A stretch of 60,355 nt of DNA, taken from Brachionus koreanus. Lineage: Eukaryota > Rotifera > Eurotatoria > Ploima > Brachionidae. This document shows, one piece after another, positions 34,247 to 45,794 of this stretch (positions within the stretch are counted from its first letter, which is position 1; every line of letters starts with the position of its first letter). The translations under genes were made by a program, and so were the position numbers. Location of the stretch: contig PJRA01000555.1 in NCBI GenBank assembly GCA_016987375.1, positions 529,150 through 589,504 of the forward strand, written 5' to 3'. Below the pieces are notes generated by a model, which saw only the letters and a list, made by a program, of their open reading frames with translations, ran no database searches and was not told where the DNA came from.

Positions 34247-34815
34247 TGATCGATTTGATTAACCGTTCAAATCCATTGAACCTATTTAGAATTTTCTTTA
34301 TCCTAAAAATGACCAGTATTGCTTTATTTGCAATGTTTATGTTATTCCTGGATAAATTTCAAAACAAAGATCAAAGTCAGTCTCTTTTATTCTACATTTT
34401 TCTTGGATTATGGAAATTAATTGATAATTTTTTCTCATCAGCAACATCAATTAGTCTTGGCTGCTTTAATGCAAAGATTAGCGATCGTCTTGTCAGTGGT
34501 ATCTACATGACTTTCTTGTCCTTCTGGCCCAATTTAGGAGCCAACATCTCAAGAACAAGTATTTTATTCTTACTAGATTTGGTAAAAGTCGAAAAATGTG
34601 AAAAAAAAACAAACTTAAATAATGAACTGAATGATACTCTTAACGAGCATAAAACTAGCAATTATGGACTAAAGTGTGATGTCTTATATGAGCCTGTTTA
34701 CCTAATTATTGCACTAGTGTTTTTATATGCCATTATTTGGCTTTTAATTTCTAGAAAATATTTCAGAAAAATTCAAAATTTACCTAAATCAGATTGGGAA
34801 TTTAAATTAGACTAA
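34247..34815 (+). pseudogene. 5'-truncated copy of the SLC33A1-like transporter
   Basis: The reading frame is the last 189 residues of the intact gene at 47.7-50.3 kb, essentially identical: NRSNPLNLFRIF, CFNAKISDRLVSGIYMTF, and the final transmembrane segment before the stop at 34813-34815. The first half of the 12-helix protein is missing, and the upstream junction is unrelated AT-rich DNA, so it cannot form a transporter. The ATG at 34246 is fortuitous. Confidence 0.9.
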
Positions 34816-35279
34816 TTAGAACCATTGATTGTGATAAATGGAATTAAAGAAAAAAAAACTTATTTTTTTTGTAAATTATTTTTAATTTGCTATCATATTT
34901 ATGAGTTTAAATAAAAATAAAAATTGACATTAGCTCGGTAACAATCTTTATGGTAGCCATTTGATAAAAATATGAATAAGTTAATTAATAATATTTGTTA
35001 AATAATATTTTTCCCTTAAATTAAAAATTAGTCATATAATTTTTTTTTTAATTATAATTTAAATTTAGAATAAAAATGATCTTTAAAAATCTAATCTCTT
35101 TCATTTTGATTAAATATTTGACAAAAAAAAGAATGACTAACTATGAAACATTGTAAAGACTCTTTTTAAATGAGCAAATTTAGTCTATTAATTCTAAAGA
35201 TTTAAAATTTTAAAAAGACATCTCAGTGTCCTCTAAAACAAACTTTTATATCGGAGTTGAAAACTTTAACGGACAAAAA

Positions 35280-35480
35280 AATATGTTCCCATGAAAAAGT
35301 GAAAAAAATCCATTTTTCGATATTTTTCATAAGATTTTTCCAAGAACCAAAGAATCAAGTCAATTTTCTTGCTTTTAGGATCGCGTTCAGTAGATGTCAT
35401 CGAGAAATCTAAAAATACTACAAATACATGAATCAAGCACTCAGTGATGACATCCAGAGTTTCTAGCAAGTTAGTAACGC
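35280..35480 (-). pseudogene. LINE reverse-transcriptase fragment
   Basis: The minus strand reads SCVTNLLETLDVITECL followed by FVVFLDFS, the finger-region block that precedes KAFDxVxH in non-LTR reverse transcriptases. The catalytic continuation is replaced by a frame-shifted stretch. Copied at 50813-51013 by the segmental duplication. Confidence 0.6.
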
Positions 35481-35789
35481 AGGATTTAGAATGTTTAATT
35501 TAAGCAACTGAAACCATACTAGCCTTGTATGATAATTTGGTTATGGTTCACATAATACACCAATACACTCTCTAAGCACATATGGATGAATTGATTTTTT
35601 TGTATAGCTCATCAAGCCGCTCTATTATAGCAGCTGGACTGAAAGCAAATTCCAGATTCAATAAACAATCTACTGGAGTTCTCAGATGTAACTCTAATTA
35701 ATTATTTTCCACATCTTCTGCTTTAAATAAAGTGAAAAAATGATGATTAAATCGTTGTAAAATATACTTTCTTTATAAAATTTGAGGCT

Positions 35790-36600
35790 TCAAGATGATA
35801 TGGACAAGGTTTGCGTCTGGTCTAAAAATTGGTCAACAGTACTAAACGCAGAAAAATGTAACGTCTAAAACTTAGGTAAAACGAACTCTAGATTTGGTTA
35901 CAAAATTGAAAAACAAACAGGAGAAAACAAAGTCTAGCTAAAACCGTTTGTGAACGAGATCTTGGNNNNNNNNNNNNNNNNNNNNNNNNNNNNNNNNNNN
36001 NNNNNNNNNNNNNNNNNNNNNNNNNNNNNNNNNNATGCTAGGCTTAATCAAAAAATCTTTTAAATTCCTAGACAAACACAACACTACACTTTTATACAAA
36101 TCACTTAGTAGACCAAATCTAGAGTACACGATTAGCTCTTGGCATCCTTACTGTGTAAAAGATAAAAACGAATTGGAAAAGGTTCAAAGAAGAGCTACGA
36201 AAGTGGCACCGGATCTGAGAAAATTAAAGTATATTGATAGATTGAATAAAATGAATCATACAAGCCTTCAAATAAGAAGGCAGAGAGGTGATCTAATTAA
36301 GAAGTTCAAAATCTTTAACAAACTAGAAATTGTAAATCTTGTAAATGACTCTTGTCTAAGTACTGTGAAAAGAAAATATGATCTCAGATCTCACAATAGA
36401 ACTATTAACAGAGAAAAAATGAAATATTTTCGACCAAGAATTAATTTCCTGACAAACAAGGTTGTGACAACCTGGAACAAACTAAATGCAAAAAGTTTAA
36501 ATATTTTTAAGGATAAACTGAAGGTCTAGATTAAGGATTTTTGCAACAAAAGCTAAAACCCTAAAGGGCTCTACTTGAACTTGTTAAAGTTCAAGTTGAA
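35790..36600 (+). mobile_element. LINE 3' portion, interrupted by a gap
   Basis: 35795-35965 reads the palm/thumb part (LQDDMDKVCVWSKNW, NAEKC) with stops. After the gap, 36035-36529 is an open C-terminal region (RPNLEYTISSWHPYCVKDK, QIRRQRGDLIKKFKIFNK, INFLTNKVVTTWNKL) typical of CR1/jockey-type LINE ORF2 ends. A short 3' tail follows. Segmental-duplication copy 2 retains only the first part, to 51406. Confidence 0.85.
35966..36034. other. Assembly gap (69 N)
   Basis: A short run of N inside the LINE; the coding sense on both sides fits one element. Confidence 0.99.
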
Positions 36601-36650
36601 GTTCTCTATTAACTACTCATCTAACTTACTAACTTATCTCTAATCGAGAA

Positions 36651-37516
36651 GGCTTAATTTTTATTTGATAATAGTAAAATCTTTTTTATCTAACCAAATG
36701 GCTTAATTTTAATGTTTTATGTTGTGAACATTATTTAAAAAAAAATTCTTAATATTTTTAATCATTTGGTCATTCAAAAAATAACAAATTTAACTAATTA
36801 AACTAATTTAAACAATTTAAGTAATTTAACAAGGTATAAATAGATTTGCTTTAATTTTGTTTATTTTCATTTATTTATTTTCTACATAATTAAGTCAGAC
36901 AGAAGAGAAAAATGCCTTTCTTACTCTGCCATTGCAGGTCCGAAGCCCTGATTAGAAAACGAGGAGGGGGCTGGCAGCCACTTTCAGTGGTCTTCTACGT
37001 AGTTTGTGAAAGAGCTGTAAGATGGGCATATAGATCTACGTATCTTTGTCCAAGTTTTGTAATATGAGGGTGCCGCTGGCTTCGACCATCACCCAGTATG
37101 AAATCCGAAAGGAGCAAGAGCTTGTTTTAGGGCTGACCCTTTGCAGATAGATGTAACTTTGGAAGCTTAAAGTTAAGGCTTTCTCTCTATGAGATTGTCG
37201 CTTGGTTTGTGGTTCCAAGCTAGTTGTAAATAGTTGCCGAGTTCGCAGCCAATTTAAAGTGCTCGGATGAGTGGCGCTGTTTATGATGAACGTCCCACGA
37301 GCTTCTTAGGGGAAGGCGCCAGTCATAACTCTGCCATAGTCGGTTCCCAGCCCGATTGAGAAAAGAGGAGGATGGCTTAATTTTTATTTGATAATAGTAT
37401 AATGTTTTTTTTCTAACCAAATGGCTTAATTTTAATGTTTTTTGTTGTGAACATTATTAAAAAAATTTCTAAATATTTTTAATCATTTGGTCATTCAAAA
37501 AAAAACAAATTTAACT
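36651..37516. repeat. Short element with direct terminal repeats (TRIM-like)
   Basis: A direct repeat of about 242 bases (36651-36892, starting GGCTTAATTTTTATTTGATA) recurs, incomplete, at 37374-37516. The two flank a 481-base, more GC-rich centre (36893-37373). The related copy at 51407-52267 has the second repeat complete (52014-52267) and the first truncated. The centre itself begins and ends with related segments (CTCTGCCAT..GAGGAGG). No protein is encoded. It resembles a terminal-repeat retrotransposon in miniature, but a tandem-repeat origin is equally possible. Confidence 0.5.
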
Positions 37517-37847
37517 GAGTACGTACAAAAATTGATTGAATCAATGCCAAAAAGAGTTTTGGCTTGTTATAAGGCCAAAGGCGGACATTTCAAATATTAA
37601 ATTTTAAAAATTTCAAAACTTTTGCACTGACTTTTATTTTTTAATTTTTAGAGGAAGTTTTTTGATTATAAATTTTCAAAAGATAATTATATTTTTATGG
37701 CGAGTGTGATATTTCAAATTGAAAAAAATTTTCAAATTGGTGCTTTTATTTTTTTTCTTTTGCACTCTAATAATTGTAAAATTCAATTTTTAAAAAAATT
37801 TAGATAAATAAAATAATTAATTTCTAAACTTTTGCAACATACTGTAG

Positions 37848-38754
37848 AAACCTTATAAAAAAGCGAAACCTTTTTTTGTTTAACTTATATAATTAAATTG
37901 TCATATTTAGGATAAAAAATGAACGTAAAAGTAAATTATACTTAAACTTAATTGATATTAGGAAATTGAAAGTTAAGATTGGGAACAAACTATCTAAATT
38001 AAAAATTAAAATAGAATAAGTGATAAACATAAACTTTCTTTTTTATTTATTAATCATCAAAAATAAAATAAAAATTATAGCTTGGTGTTTTCAATTTTAA
38101 TTTTATAAAATTATTAAAAATGTTTTGTGTAGATATTGGTCTGTACAATATAACAGTAGATAGTTTGCTTCCTCTAATTAAGTTTGTGTCATAACTTAGC
38201 ATTTTAATCTAGAAAAAATTCCTGTGTTTTCCATTTTGATGGTGTTGAATAACAATTCTAAGAAAGAATTGCTGAAATATTGATTATTTAAAATTTATAA
38301 ATTATATATTTTTCAAAATTAAGCAAAAAAATTATTTACTTATTTAATAGCTTATATTCTATGTAATATTTTTGTAAAATTTTAGGTCAATATCTAATTG
38401 TGATCAAAAGATATTTGAAAAAAACGATCATTTTACTAAATTTTAACTTTTTTTTATAAAACCTTAAGATTCTGATGTTCTTGCAAAAATCATCCGATAA
38501 AAATAAACTTTGGCTCATTTTAACAGTATAACTTCCTTCACATAATGAAATACCATTCGAATAATAGTAAAAGATAAATTAGTGTTAGCATCAGAAAATT
38601 TTATGATGGTTATTGAGCTCCGAAGACAAAATGGGGTAAGAGTATCTGTCACACATGGGCGTTGGACATTAAAATAAAACATAATTCAGTATAATCTTTG
38701 TAAGATTCTTAATTTTATTCTTATCAGATTTATTAATTTTTTTTGTAATTGAAA
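37848..38754. repeat. Dispersed repeat, copy B, left part
   Basis: Similar to 13213-14366 with a deletion. It ends in TTGAAA exactly where the 8-kb transposon begins; the remainder of the repeat resumes at 46774. Confidence 0.8.
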
Positions 38755-38885
38755 GAACAATACCGGATTTCTATTAAAAACTTGCCCCCTTTATTTTAAG
38801 CCCCTGTTAACCTTAAAACAATCTTAAAATATATCATTCGAAAGCCTTTTATATAACAAATTGATTTTTTTAATATAAAATTGAT
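38755..38885 (+). repeat. Left terminal inverted repeat of the 8-kb transposon
   Basis: Begins GAACAATACCGG and includes ACTTGCCCC and CTGTTAACC. It is the inverted partner of 46640-46773, roughly 85% matching by eye. Confidence 0.9.
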
Positions 38886-39416
38886 GTCGGTCTTTAATGC
38901 TTTACCAATTTAGAAATAAAAAGCAAAAAATTCAAACAAATTTAACTTAACATTTTGATTTAGCAATAATTATTTTTTTTCTAAAAGAGGATTCTCTATT
39001 CCTTTTTTTTAAAAATTATATGTAATCGAGTATAATTAAAAGTTTTTTCCATTTGATAAATTTTTTAATAAATAAAAATTTAATATATCATGCAACAATT
39101 GAAATAATCTGTTTTTCATATATTGTTTCAAGTATTAATTTAAGTTTATTTTGAACAGTTTTTTTTTAAATAGACTTAATAGATATAATGTTGGAGTCGA
39201 AGGATTTAAATTTACCATGACAATATAAAGTCAGATTAATCCTGTGTTTTGGATAGTAATGAGTTTTAAAAAACAGCCGAATTTTTTGTTGATAAATAAA
39301 AATTACTAAAACAAAAAATATCATATCAAAAAAAAGATTTTTTTAATTTTAATTTTATTGTTTTCATTTAAAAAATTAAAAAAAGTTTGCAGTAAAATTA
39401 ATAATAAAGAAATTAT

Positions 39417-42365
39417 TTAAATTAAATAGTAAAACGTTGAACTTATTGGATATTCAAGAAATTCTTTTTTTTTATTTATTTCTATTATGCTTTTTTTTAG
39501 ATCATCAACTATATAAGAATTTTCTTCTATTTTAAATATTCCAATGAAATGATTTGATCTTTTGATAGTTGTAGTTAAAAGTTTAAATTTTTTTTTCCCA
39601 ACTTCAATTTCCTCTGGAATATCTTTTAATAAAATATCTAAGTTCTTTGACTGAATAAAAATAAAGTTAGGATTCTTTTGAAATTCTATGTCACACCTAA
39701 TTTCTTCTAAACAAGTTGGACAATTAGCTGTAAAGCATGAGTCAAGCTTAACTACGTTATTTAACTTAACAAAAAATATTAATTCTGAGTTATATCTAAG
39801 AATTAAGTTTTTATTCAATATGCATTTTTGACTGCATCGTTGAATTAATTTATGAATCTGAAAGGATGATAAAAACTTTATTATTTTATCTCCTTCAGAA
39901 CCAAAAACGGAAATTGTATTATCACTCAACTTATAATTCAGTTTCATAAATTGATTTACCCAGAGGTCTCTGGCCTTATTCCATTTATTAATATCAATAA
40001 ATCGAATTATTTTTATTAAAGAATTAGTTGAATCTAAACTGGGTAATGATAATATAAAGTTAATATTTATTTTTGATACACACCAAAAGGAAAATAGAAA
40101 GTAATCAATCGAACAAGTATTTATTTACTTGATGTTTGACATTCCTTTATAAGTAATATTTGCCCCCCACTTGGGAATTCTATTTTTAAAAAGCTCAATA
40201 AATGGTGCATTATGATTTTCATTATGATATTAAAATCAATTTTCGTATTTTTTCCATCATTCTCTGTTTTTGTTGGCAAAATTTTATTTCTGTCAATTTT
40301 TTTTTTTAAATTTTGTTCAACTTTCCGTCTTTTATTTTGTATTTGTTTAGGAACATTCGGTAGATCATTGCTATCTTTATCTATAAAAATGTCTTGAAGA
40401 TAACGAGCGTTTGAAATTAAATGATGATATTTGTCGTATGATAAATAACAAAGTACAGCTGCCACATGAGCACATGTTCCAACAACTTTTTTCCCAGACA
40501 TACAATTACAGATATATCCTTTAAAGTTTTTTTATAATTTATCCTACGAAAAATTTTACAAACGTTTTATAGAAGCAGGTGAATCTATATTTGGCGTATA
40601 TTCGATAAATACTTTGTAATTTCTCTTAAAATGCCGTTTTCTAGAGTATAAATTTACCATTTGGAGAGGAGGATTTTTTACTTCACTTCTTCTATGCCGT
40701 GATGATATTTCAAATGCTATTATTTTTATGTTTCTATCTCCAGAGTTTTTTTTACTTAAAAGATATCCATATCCAATATCTAATAAATCTTCGTAATAGC
40801 TTTGACACTCCTTATATTGATACGTTCCAAAAAGGATTTCTTCTAATATAGTTTTTATTGGAATTTTTGGAAAATCATTAATTTTCGATAATTTAATTTG
40901 CTCTGTCATTTTAGTATCTAATCTCTTATTCAACAGATACTCAAGCTCATTTATTTTTATAACCGCTCTTTCTTTCATTCTTTTTGCTATGATACGTCCC
41001 TCTTTGCCATCAGGATTACAAGGCTTATGTAAAAAATTAATCATTGCACCAGCATTTCTATAATCTTTTTGGATGTGATTTAATTGTGTATTTCTAATGT
41101 TATCCAATGCTTTTAACCTTTTCAATTTTCCATTTACAGTTTCAATGATAAATCGACACTTTAAAAATTATTTTATCTATTAAACATGTAAAAATTTGGT
41201 TTGACAATTACTTTAGTAACAAATACACTTTGTGTAGTCTGTTCGACAGTCAACTGGTTATCTCTACTAATTTCATCTTTTTTTAAATTTTCAATTTGCT
41301 TGCACGTTGGTAAAAAAGTTCGAAAATTATAGTCTTCTTTTAATTTTGAATAAATATCTCTGAAACCTATAACATAATATTATTTAACCAAATATTAAAT
41401 TCTAATAAATATTTTTTTAACTCTATCTAAAAGAAAAAATGTTTTTTCCGGTTCTAATATGTTTAGTAAATCTTCATCTTTATCTAAAATATATTTTAGA
41501 ATAGTTGCATCATTCATATTTGCTTTAAATGGACCATAACAATCAATAATGTAACCGTCAGAGCAACAAATTAAAAATGGCTTAACAAGTGAATCGTTTT
41601 TCTGAGAACTATAAGAATCGTACTGAACTTGATTATTTGAGCTTTTTTCACATCTGCAATACGTTCCATCTGCAAAAACAGCAAGATCTTCTTTTCGGAG
41701 GTTGAATAGCTCTTTTACAGTTGAATTATTATGAGACAAAAAAAATTTCTTTCCCTTTTAGATCCAAGGAAAAAAGGAACGAAATCCTTGTAAATTGCGT
41801 TTCTTATCTGTTTAAGGTAATGACTTATCTGATTTTGAGTCTTATTATTTTTAAATAATAAGGCCAATGAATTTTGATTTATACCTTTTTTTAACCAATA
41901 ACGATATAATGCTACTAGCTGCTCTTTTGTTCGTCCGTAAGAATCTTTCACACTCGTTATATAATCACTAAAATTTAAAAACTGCTCCTTGGTCCAGCCA
42001 GTAATTCTTATGCAAATGTCATCGTTTAAAAGATCTATGTTAATGAATTGATCGAAAATTCCTTTTTGATAATTTAAGATTAAATTCAACATTACTAAAA
42101 TATTTCGTGTCGGTTTAATTAATTTAAAAGTTATTAATTTAAAATCTTCTTTTCTAATTAACCAGTTATGGTCAAGATGTGAAACGCAACATCTTGCATG
42201 TTCTTTAATAAAAATCCGATGATTTAAATAAGCATCAACAATTGTTTGCTGTTTTATTCTTTTTAATGAGCATTTAGTATTTGGAACTCTACAGATAAAA
42301 CATTTCTTGTGAGAGGAAAAAGCTGTTTTTAAAAGGTTTCCTTTTCTTTGGTTATGTTTTGGAAT
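39417..42365 (-). pseudogene. DDE transposase with zinc fingers, SWIM and C-terminal protease-like domain (damaged)
   Basis: Order on the minus strand: an N-terminal Cys/His cluster (KKCFIC..RCCVSHLD, 42300-42190); a helical region; the catalytic core with FADGTYC (first Asp), the LLDR motif (second Asp), then FRDIY after an intron and FIIETVNGKLK (Glu), a DDE_Tnp_4-type triad; a SWIM finger (CNCMSGKKVVGTCAHVAAVL); and a C-terminal domain with NTCSIDYFL, then NHFIG and VDDL, resembling a cysteine-protease Cys-His-Asp set. Damage: a one-base loss in a T8 run near 41732, a junction near 41415 that does not splice in phase, a frame change near 40200, and TAA before INTCSIDY near 40128. The 5' start is unclear. 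This copy probably cannot move itself unless some breaks are sequence errors. Confidence 0.8.
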
Positions 42366-42462
42366 TTAAAAAAAATAATCTAAAATTTTTTTTATATTTT
42401 AATTTATTAAGAAAAATCATAATGTTTGAAAAATTTAAATTGGATAAATAAAAAATTTTGTC

Positions 42463-43304
42463 TTATTTTTGCTTTATTTTAAATTTTTTTTTCGAATTTT
42501 CTTCATCGTCAAATTCTCTTTGCTTAATCATATCGTAATTTTCTGAAAGAAAAACATAAGCTCTGTACAAATTGCTGCAGAAAGCTAACAAATATTGAGC
42601 ACACATAATGTAAAAGACAAAATCCTAAAAATTAAAATTTGTAATTGTTTTAGGATTTTAATCAGAAATTATACTTTGAAAGCCAGAAAATAGAAAAAAC
42701 TATCAGTTTCTTCATCATAAATTCGGAATTTAAAAAGCATCCAGGAAAAATAATATGAATTTGCAAATAATTCATTACTTATTATTACATTAACTTTTCT
42801 CTTTTCCGAAAGAATGATATTTTCATCCACAGAAATCAAATCGAATCGTTCATTTATTGAAAACCTTTATGATAAAAATATATTTTTAAGTCTCTTTACT
42901 TAGTAATACATCTTCTTTTATATTTACCTTCGAACTTTTCTACATTCGTCAGTGTATTTTTGATGATCTGATATTTGACCACCTTGAAGTGGGAGATATC
43001 CAAAAAATACAGTTTTTTTTTGCCTTTCTATTCTGGGATAAAAATTAATAGGCAGATAAAGTTCGTAACAATTGAATGTATAATTGTCGGCAATAGTAAA
43101 TTCCTCAATTTTTTGACAGTACTCTGGAGATGAACAAACGAAAAGATGCGCATCCTTGATCAAAGGAATTTGAAAATTATTCAATGGGCCTTTTTGGAAA
43201 GAAGTATCTCTTTTTGGTCTAATAAAATGAATTGCAGATGGCGAAGTTTCCATTAAGGCAAGAAGATAAGAAAAAAGGAAAATCACGATATTAGAATTGA
43301 ACAT
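42463..43304 (-). CDS. Transposon-borne membrane protein 1 (242 aa, 3 exons, unknown)
   Basis: Exons 43304-42928, 42864-42675 and 42624-42463 join with GT-AG introns in matching phases, giving exactly 243 codons including stop. The protein starts with a clear signal peptide (NIVIFLFSYLLALMET), followed by a basic PKR site. A cysteine-containing ectodomain has an NYTF glycosylation sequon and VCSSPEYC. One transmembrane segment near residue 195 (DFVFYIMCAQYLLAFC) precedes a charged tail ending KFKIKQK. This is type I membrane protein architecture. I recognise no family. Intact frame and clean introns inside a transposon whose transposase is broken suggest recent function or recent loss of mobility. 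An envelope-like or receptor-like role would be speculation. Confidence 0.7.
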
Positions 43305-43988
43305 TTTTCTCTATTTTCAAAAAAATTTCTATTGACTAAATATTCTCTTATTTTCATTAAAAATATGAACAATTTTGGTAAATAAAAGAGTTCAAAAGTT
43401 TACAAAATAAAATTTATCATAATGATAACATTATTCTAACAAAACTGTTTATATATTCCTTTTTCAATCGATTTTATGATTTTTTTAGAATCAATAGATT
43501 AAAAATAGCATTGAGAGCTAAAAAAGGATGCATTTTTAGCATTCAAGTATGTAAAAATGAAAAAATTGAGTGCAAAAAAGAATATTCTGTTTCAATTTAG
43601 GATTTTTTTTTTGTATTTGCTAAAGAAAAATTATACTGATTTTACCAGGTCAATTTAAAAAAATGTAAATTTAGCTCTTTTTCATTATAAAAATCGCCAA
43701 TTTTACTCTCTTTTATTTCTGTTGAACAGTTTTTTACTTTTCTTTTGTTTTTTTGTCAACTCTTTTGCTTTGAACAGAATTAACTTTTTTTTACTTATTC
43801 TATTTTATTTTTAGAAACATATAAATGAGAAAATTAAATTTTCTATTCTTTTTCAAATTGTTAGTAAAGGTTTTTTGGAAAGGCACATGTGGTGCTTATT
43901 CTTTATCCAAAACAAGTTTAAAAATTAGCTTAGAAGTAGCCAAATATTCACATATTAAAGGCATTGGTATTTCAAAAAACTTTTAATA

Positions 43989-44621
43989 ATGAAAAAAAAT
44001 CAAGCCGTAAAAACATTTAGGAATGTCATTTATCTATCAAAAATTACAATTGAAAATGGGAGTTTGGTCACAAAATCATCAATTGTAAAAGGAAATAAAT
44101 TTTTAAAAAAGTTAATTCAAATAAGAAATGAGTTTAAAAAGTTTTCAAAAAAAAAAGAAAATATAAATAAAAAAATTCTGGTTAAAAAATGTAAATATTT
44201 ATATTAAATATAAACGAAAATATTATCAAATAAAAAATTTTAATTTAGCTGTTATTTTACAAAAAAACAAGACAATAAAAAAAATATATATATTAGAGAA
44301 ATGGTTTTTCCAACATTTTGACAATCCATATGCGGACATGGAAACAAAAAAAAATTGGCGAAAGAGAGTAATTTGACTTATAAACAAGTTGGACAATGGT
44401 TGAAGAATAAAAGAAGATGCCTAAAAATGAAAAAAGAGAATAATAGAAAAAATTCTATTTCTTTTGAACAAAAATTTATATTGTCAGACTTCTTTTTTAA
44501 CAAGAGTAGACGGCCGAAAATTGACGAAATAGGATTACTTTCAGAGTCAACTGGTTTAGATAAGAAAAAAATAGCGTATTGGTTCACTAAAAAACGCTAT
44601 AATTTAAGGAAAATATACTAA
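43989..44621 (+). CDS. Transposon-borne protein with two homeodomain-like segments
   Basis: Exon 1 43989-44190 encodes a lysine-rich N-terminus. A 58-nt intron (44191-44248) joins in phase 1 to 44249. Exon 2 then reads WFFQHFDNPYADMETKK, the HxxNPYP-like loop of TALE homeodomains, and continues, after a one-base frame break in an A9 run (44346-44354), with LTYKQVGQWLKNKRRCLK, a recognition helix. A second domain follows: FEQKFILSDFF, then KKKIAYWFTKKRYN, again a homeodomain third helix (WF..KR). Stop at 44619-44621. It probably binds DNA, perhaps the transposon ends or its promoters. It is on the opposite strand to all other element genes. The frame break may be a homopolymer error. An alternative is a short-lived relic. 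Confidence 0.65.
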
Positions 44622-44736
44622 TTTTGATCTTAAAAAATTATTAATTTTAAGTCTATTTTTTATTTTTAAATTATTAATAAAAAAAATTTGATGAAAAAAA
44701 ATATTTTAATTTTTAAACAACAAATTATTGTTTTAT

Positions 44737-45206
44737 TTATGCATCAGAAAAACAACAATCTGAAAAAAATGAAACTGATAGACAAACAGTCAAAATACCA
44801 CTCATTAATTTGAAGAAATCAATTATTCCAAGTCCATTGAATGTTTTAGATGTAAAAGAATTGATAATTATTCCAAAAAAACTCGAAACACATTCACCAA
44901 TATCCAAAATTTTTTTGAAAAAAGCCTAAAAAATTAAGTGATTAATAAAATTATTTTAAAAAAATTATTTTTTAAACATTCAAAATCGTTGCATTTTACT
45001 TGAAAAATGAAATCAAATGTAGAATCTTTTTTTTCCAATAAACATTGCCTAAAATCATTATCAAAACTTTGGTAATTGTTAACAATTCCATTTAATAATA
45101 AATAGATTGCTAGAATTGTTAAAATTGTTTTTAATTTGATTAAACAAATTCTAGAAAGAATTGAACAAAAAGTTATTTTTTCATGGTGTTTGAGAACATC
45201 ATCCAT
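44737..45206 (-). CDS. Transposon-borne membrane protein 2 (131 aa, 2 exons, unknown)
   Basis: Exons 45206-45000 and 44925-44737 join at CAA|GTAAAA..TTTAG|GCT in phase 0 and give 132 codons including stop. There are two hydrophobic stretches: an N-terminal one (LKTILTILAIYLLLNG) and a C-terminal one (IIDFFKLMSGILTVCLSVSF), ending in a cysteine-containing tail (SDCCFSDA). The middle has CNDF-type residues lost with the intron and GECVSSFFGIII. No family recognised. It lies about 150 bases downstream of the small hydrophobic frame at 45357-45557. Confidence 0.6.
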
Positions 45207-45356
45207 TTTTATATATTTTATAAATAGTTTTTAATTCTCTTCCCAATATACTCCGAGAACTGAATTTTCACATATACACCAAACTAGTGCTTGCTGTACC
45301 ATACCTTTTTTAAAAAATTATTAATAAACTTTAATTTAAACAAATTACTAATTTTA

Positions 45357-45557
45357 TCAACTGACCATTTGATCTTTTAAAAAAAATCTCTTTTGCCATT
45401 TTTTGAATTTATATTTCAATTTTAAATTAGACAAATAATTTTTTATTTGAATTAAATCAAAAGATTTAGAAAGGTTTTTTAATAGCATATAAATAAAATT
45501 ATGGCTTTTAAATTGATATTTATAAAAAAAACAAGCAATAAAAAATAACATTAACAA
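45357..45557 (-). CDS. Short hydrophobic open frame in the transposon (66 aa)
   Basis: A hydrophobic N-terminus (MLMLFFIACFFYKYQF) is followed by a very basic tail (KYKFKKWQKRFFLK). It could be a separate small protein or an exon of a neighbouring gene. No splice partner was identified, and at this AT content an open frame of this length can arise by chance. Confidence 0.3.
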   Translation of the reverse strand: MLMLFFIACFFYKYQFKSHNFIYMLLKNLSKSFDLIQIKNYLSNLKLKYKFKKWQKRFFLKDQMVS

Positions 45558-45794
45558 AAAAGTTGACTTTTTTGTATATTGATTTTAAAAATTTTTTTAA
45601 AACATTAATAAAAAAAGCAAAAAATATTTTAATCTTTCTTTTTGTTTAATTTATTATTATCCAAAACAATATTAGTCGCAAAAAAATAAATACTTATTTA
45701 CTTATTTTTTTTAATCAGGATTTACAATGATACAAAAAGGTCTAATTACAATATTTACATATATATAATGAAAAAATTTTCAAAAACTTTTTTT

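Larger units (their letters stand above)
34247..37516. repeat. Segmental duplication, copy 1 (SLC33A1 3' end plus repeats)
   Basis: Nearly base-identical to 49780-51406 at a constant offset of 15533, then similar again from 36771 to about 37516 versus 51407 to about 52150. Copy 2 lacks the 897 bases 35874-36770. The 5' breakpoint falls inside an SLC33A1 exon at TGATCGATTTG. Only scattered single-base differences are seen (for example near 34378 and 35504), so the duplication is recent. Confidence 0.9.

Noticed and set aside
37328..37373. tRNA-derived SINE (GGTTCCCAGCC resembles a B box)
   Set aside because: No matching A box at the right spacing and no A-rich or microsatellite tail.
37036..37420. 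Minus-strand 60-66 codon frames in the TRIM-like centre
   Set aside because: They end at different places in the two copies and have no recognisable domain.
43825..43986. 53-codon plus-strand frame before the homeodomain gene
   Set aside because: Different frame from the homeodomain exon, no splice signal linking them, and short for this AT content.
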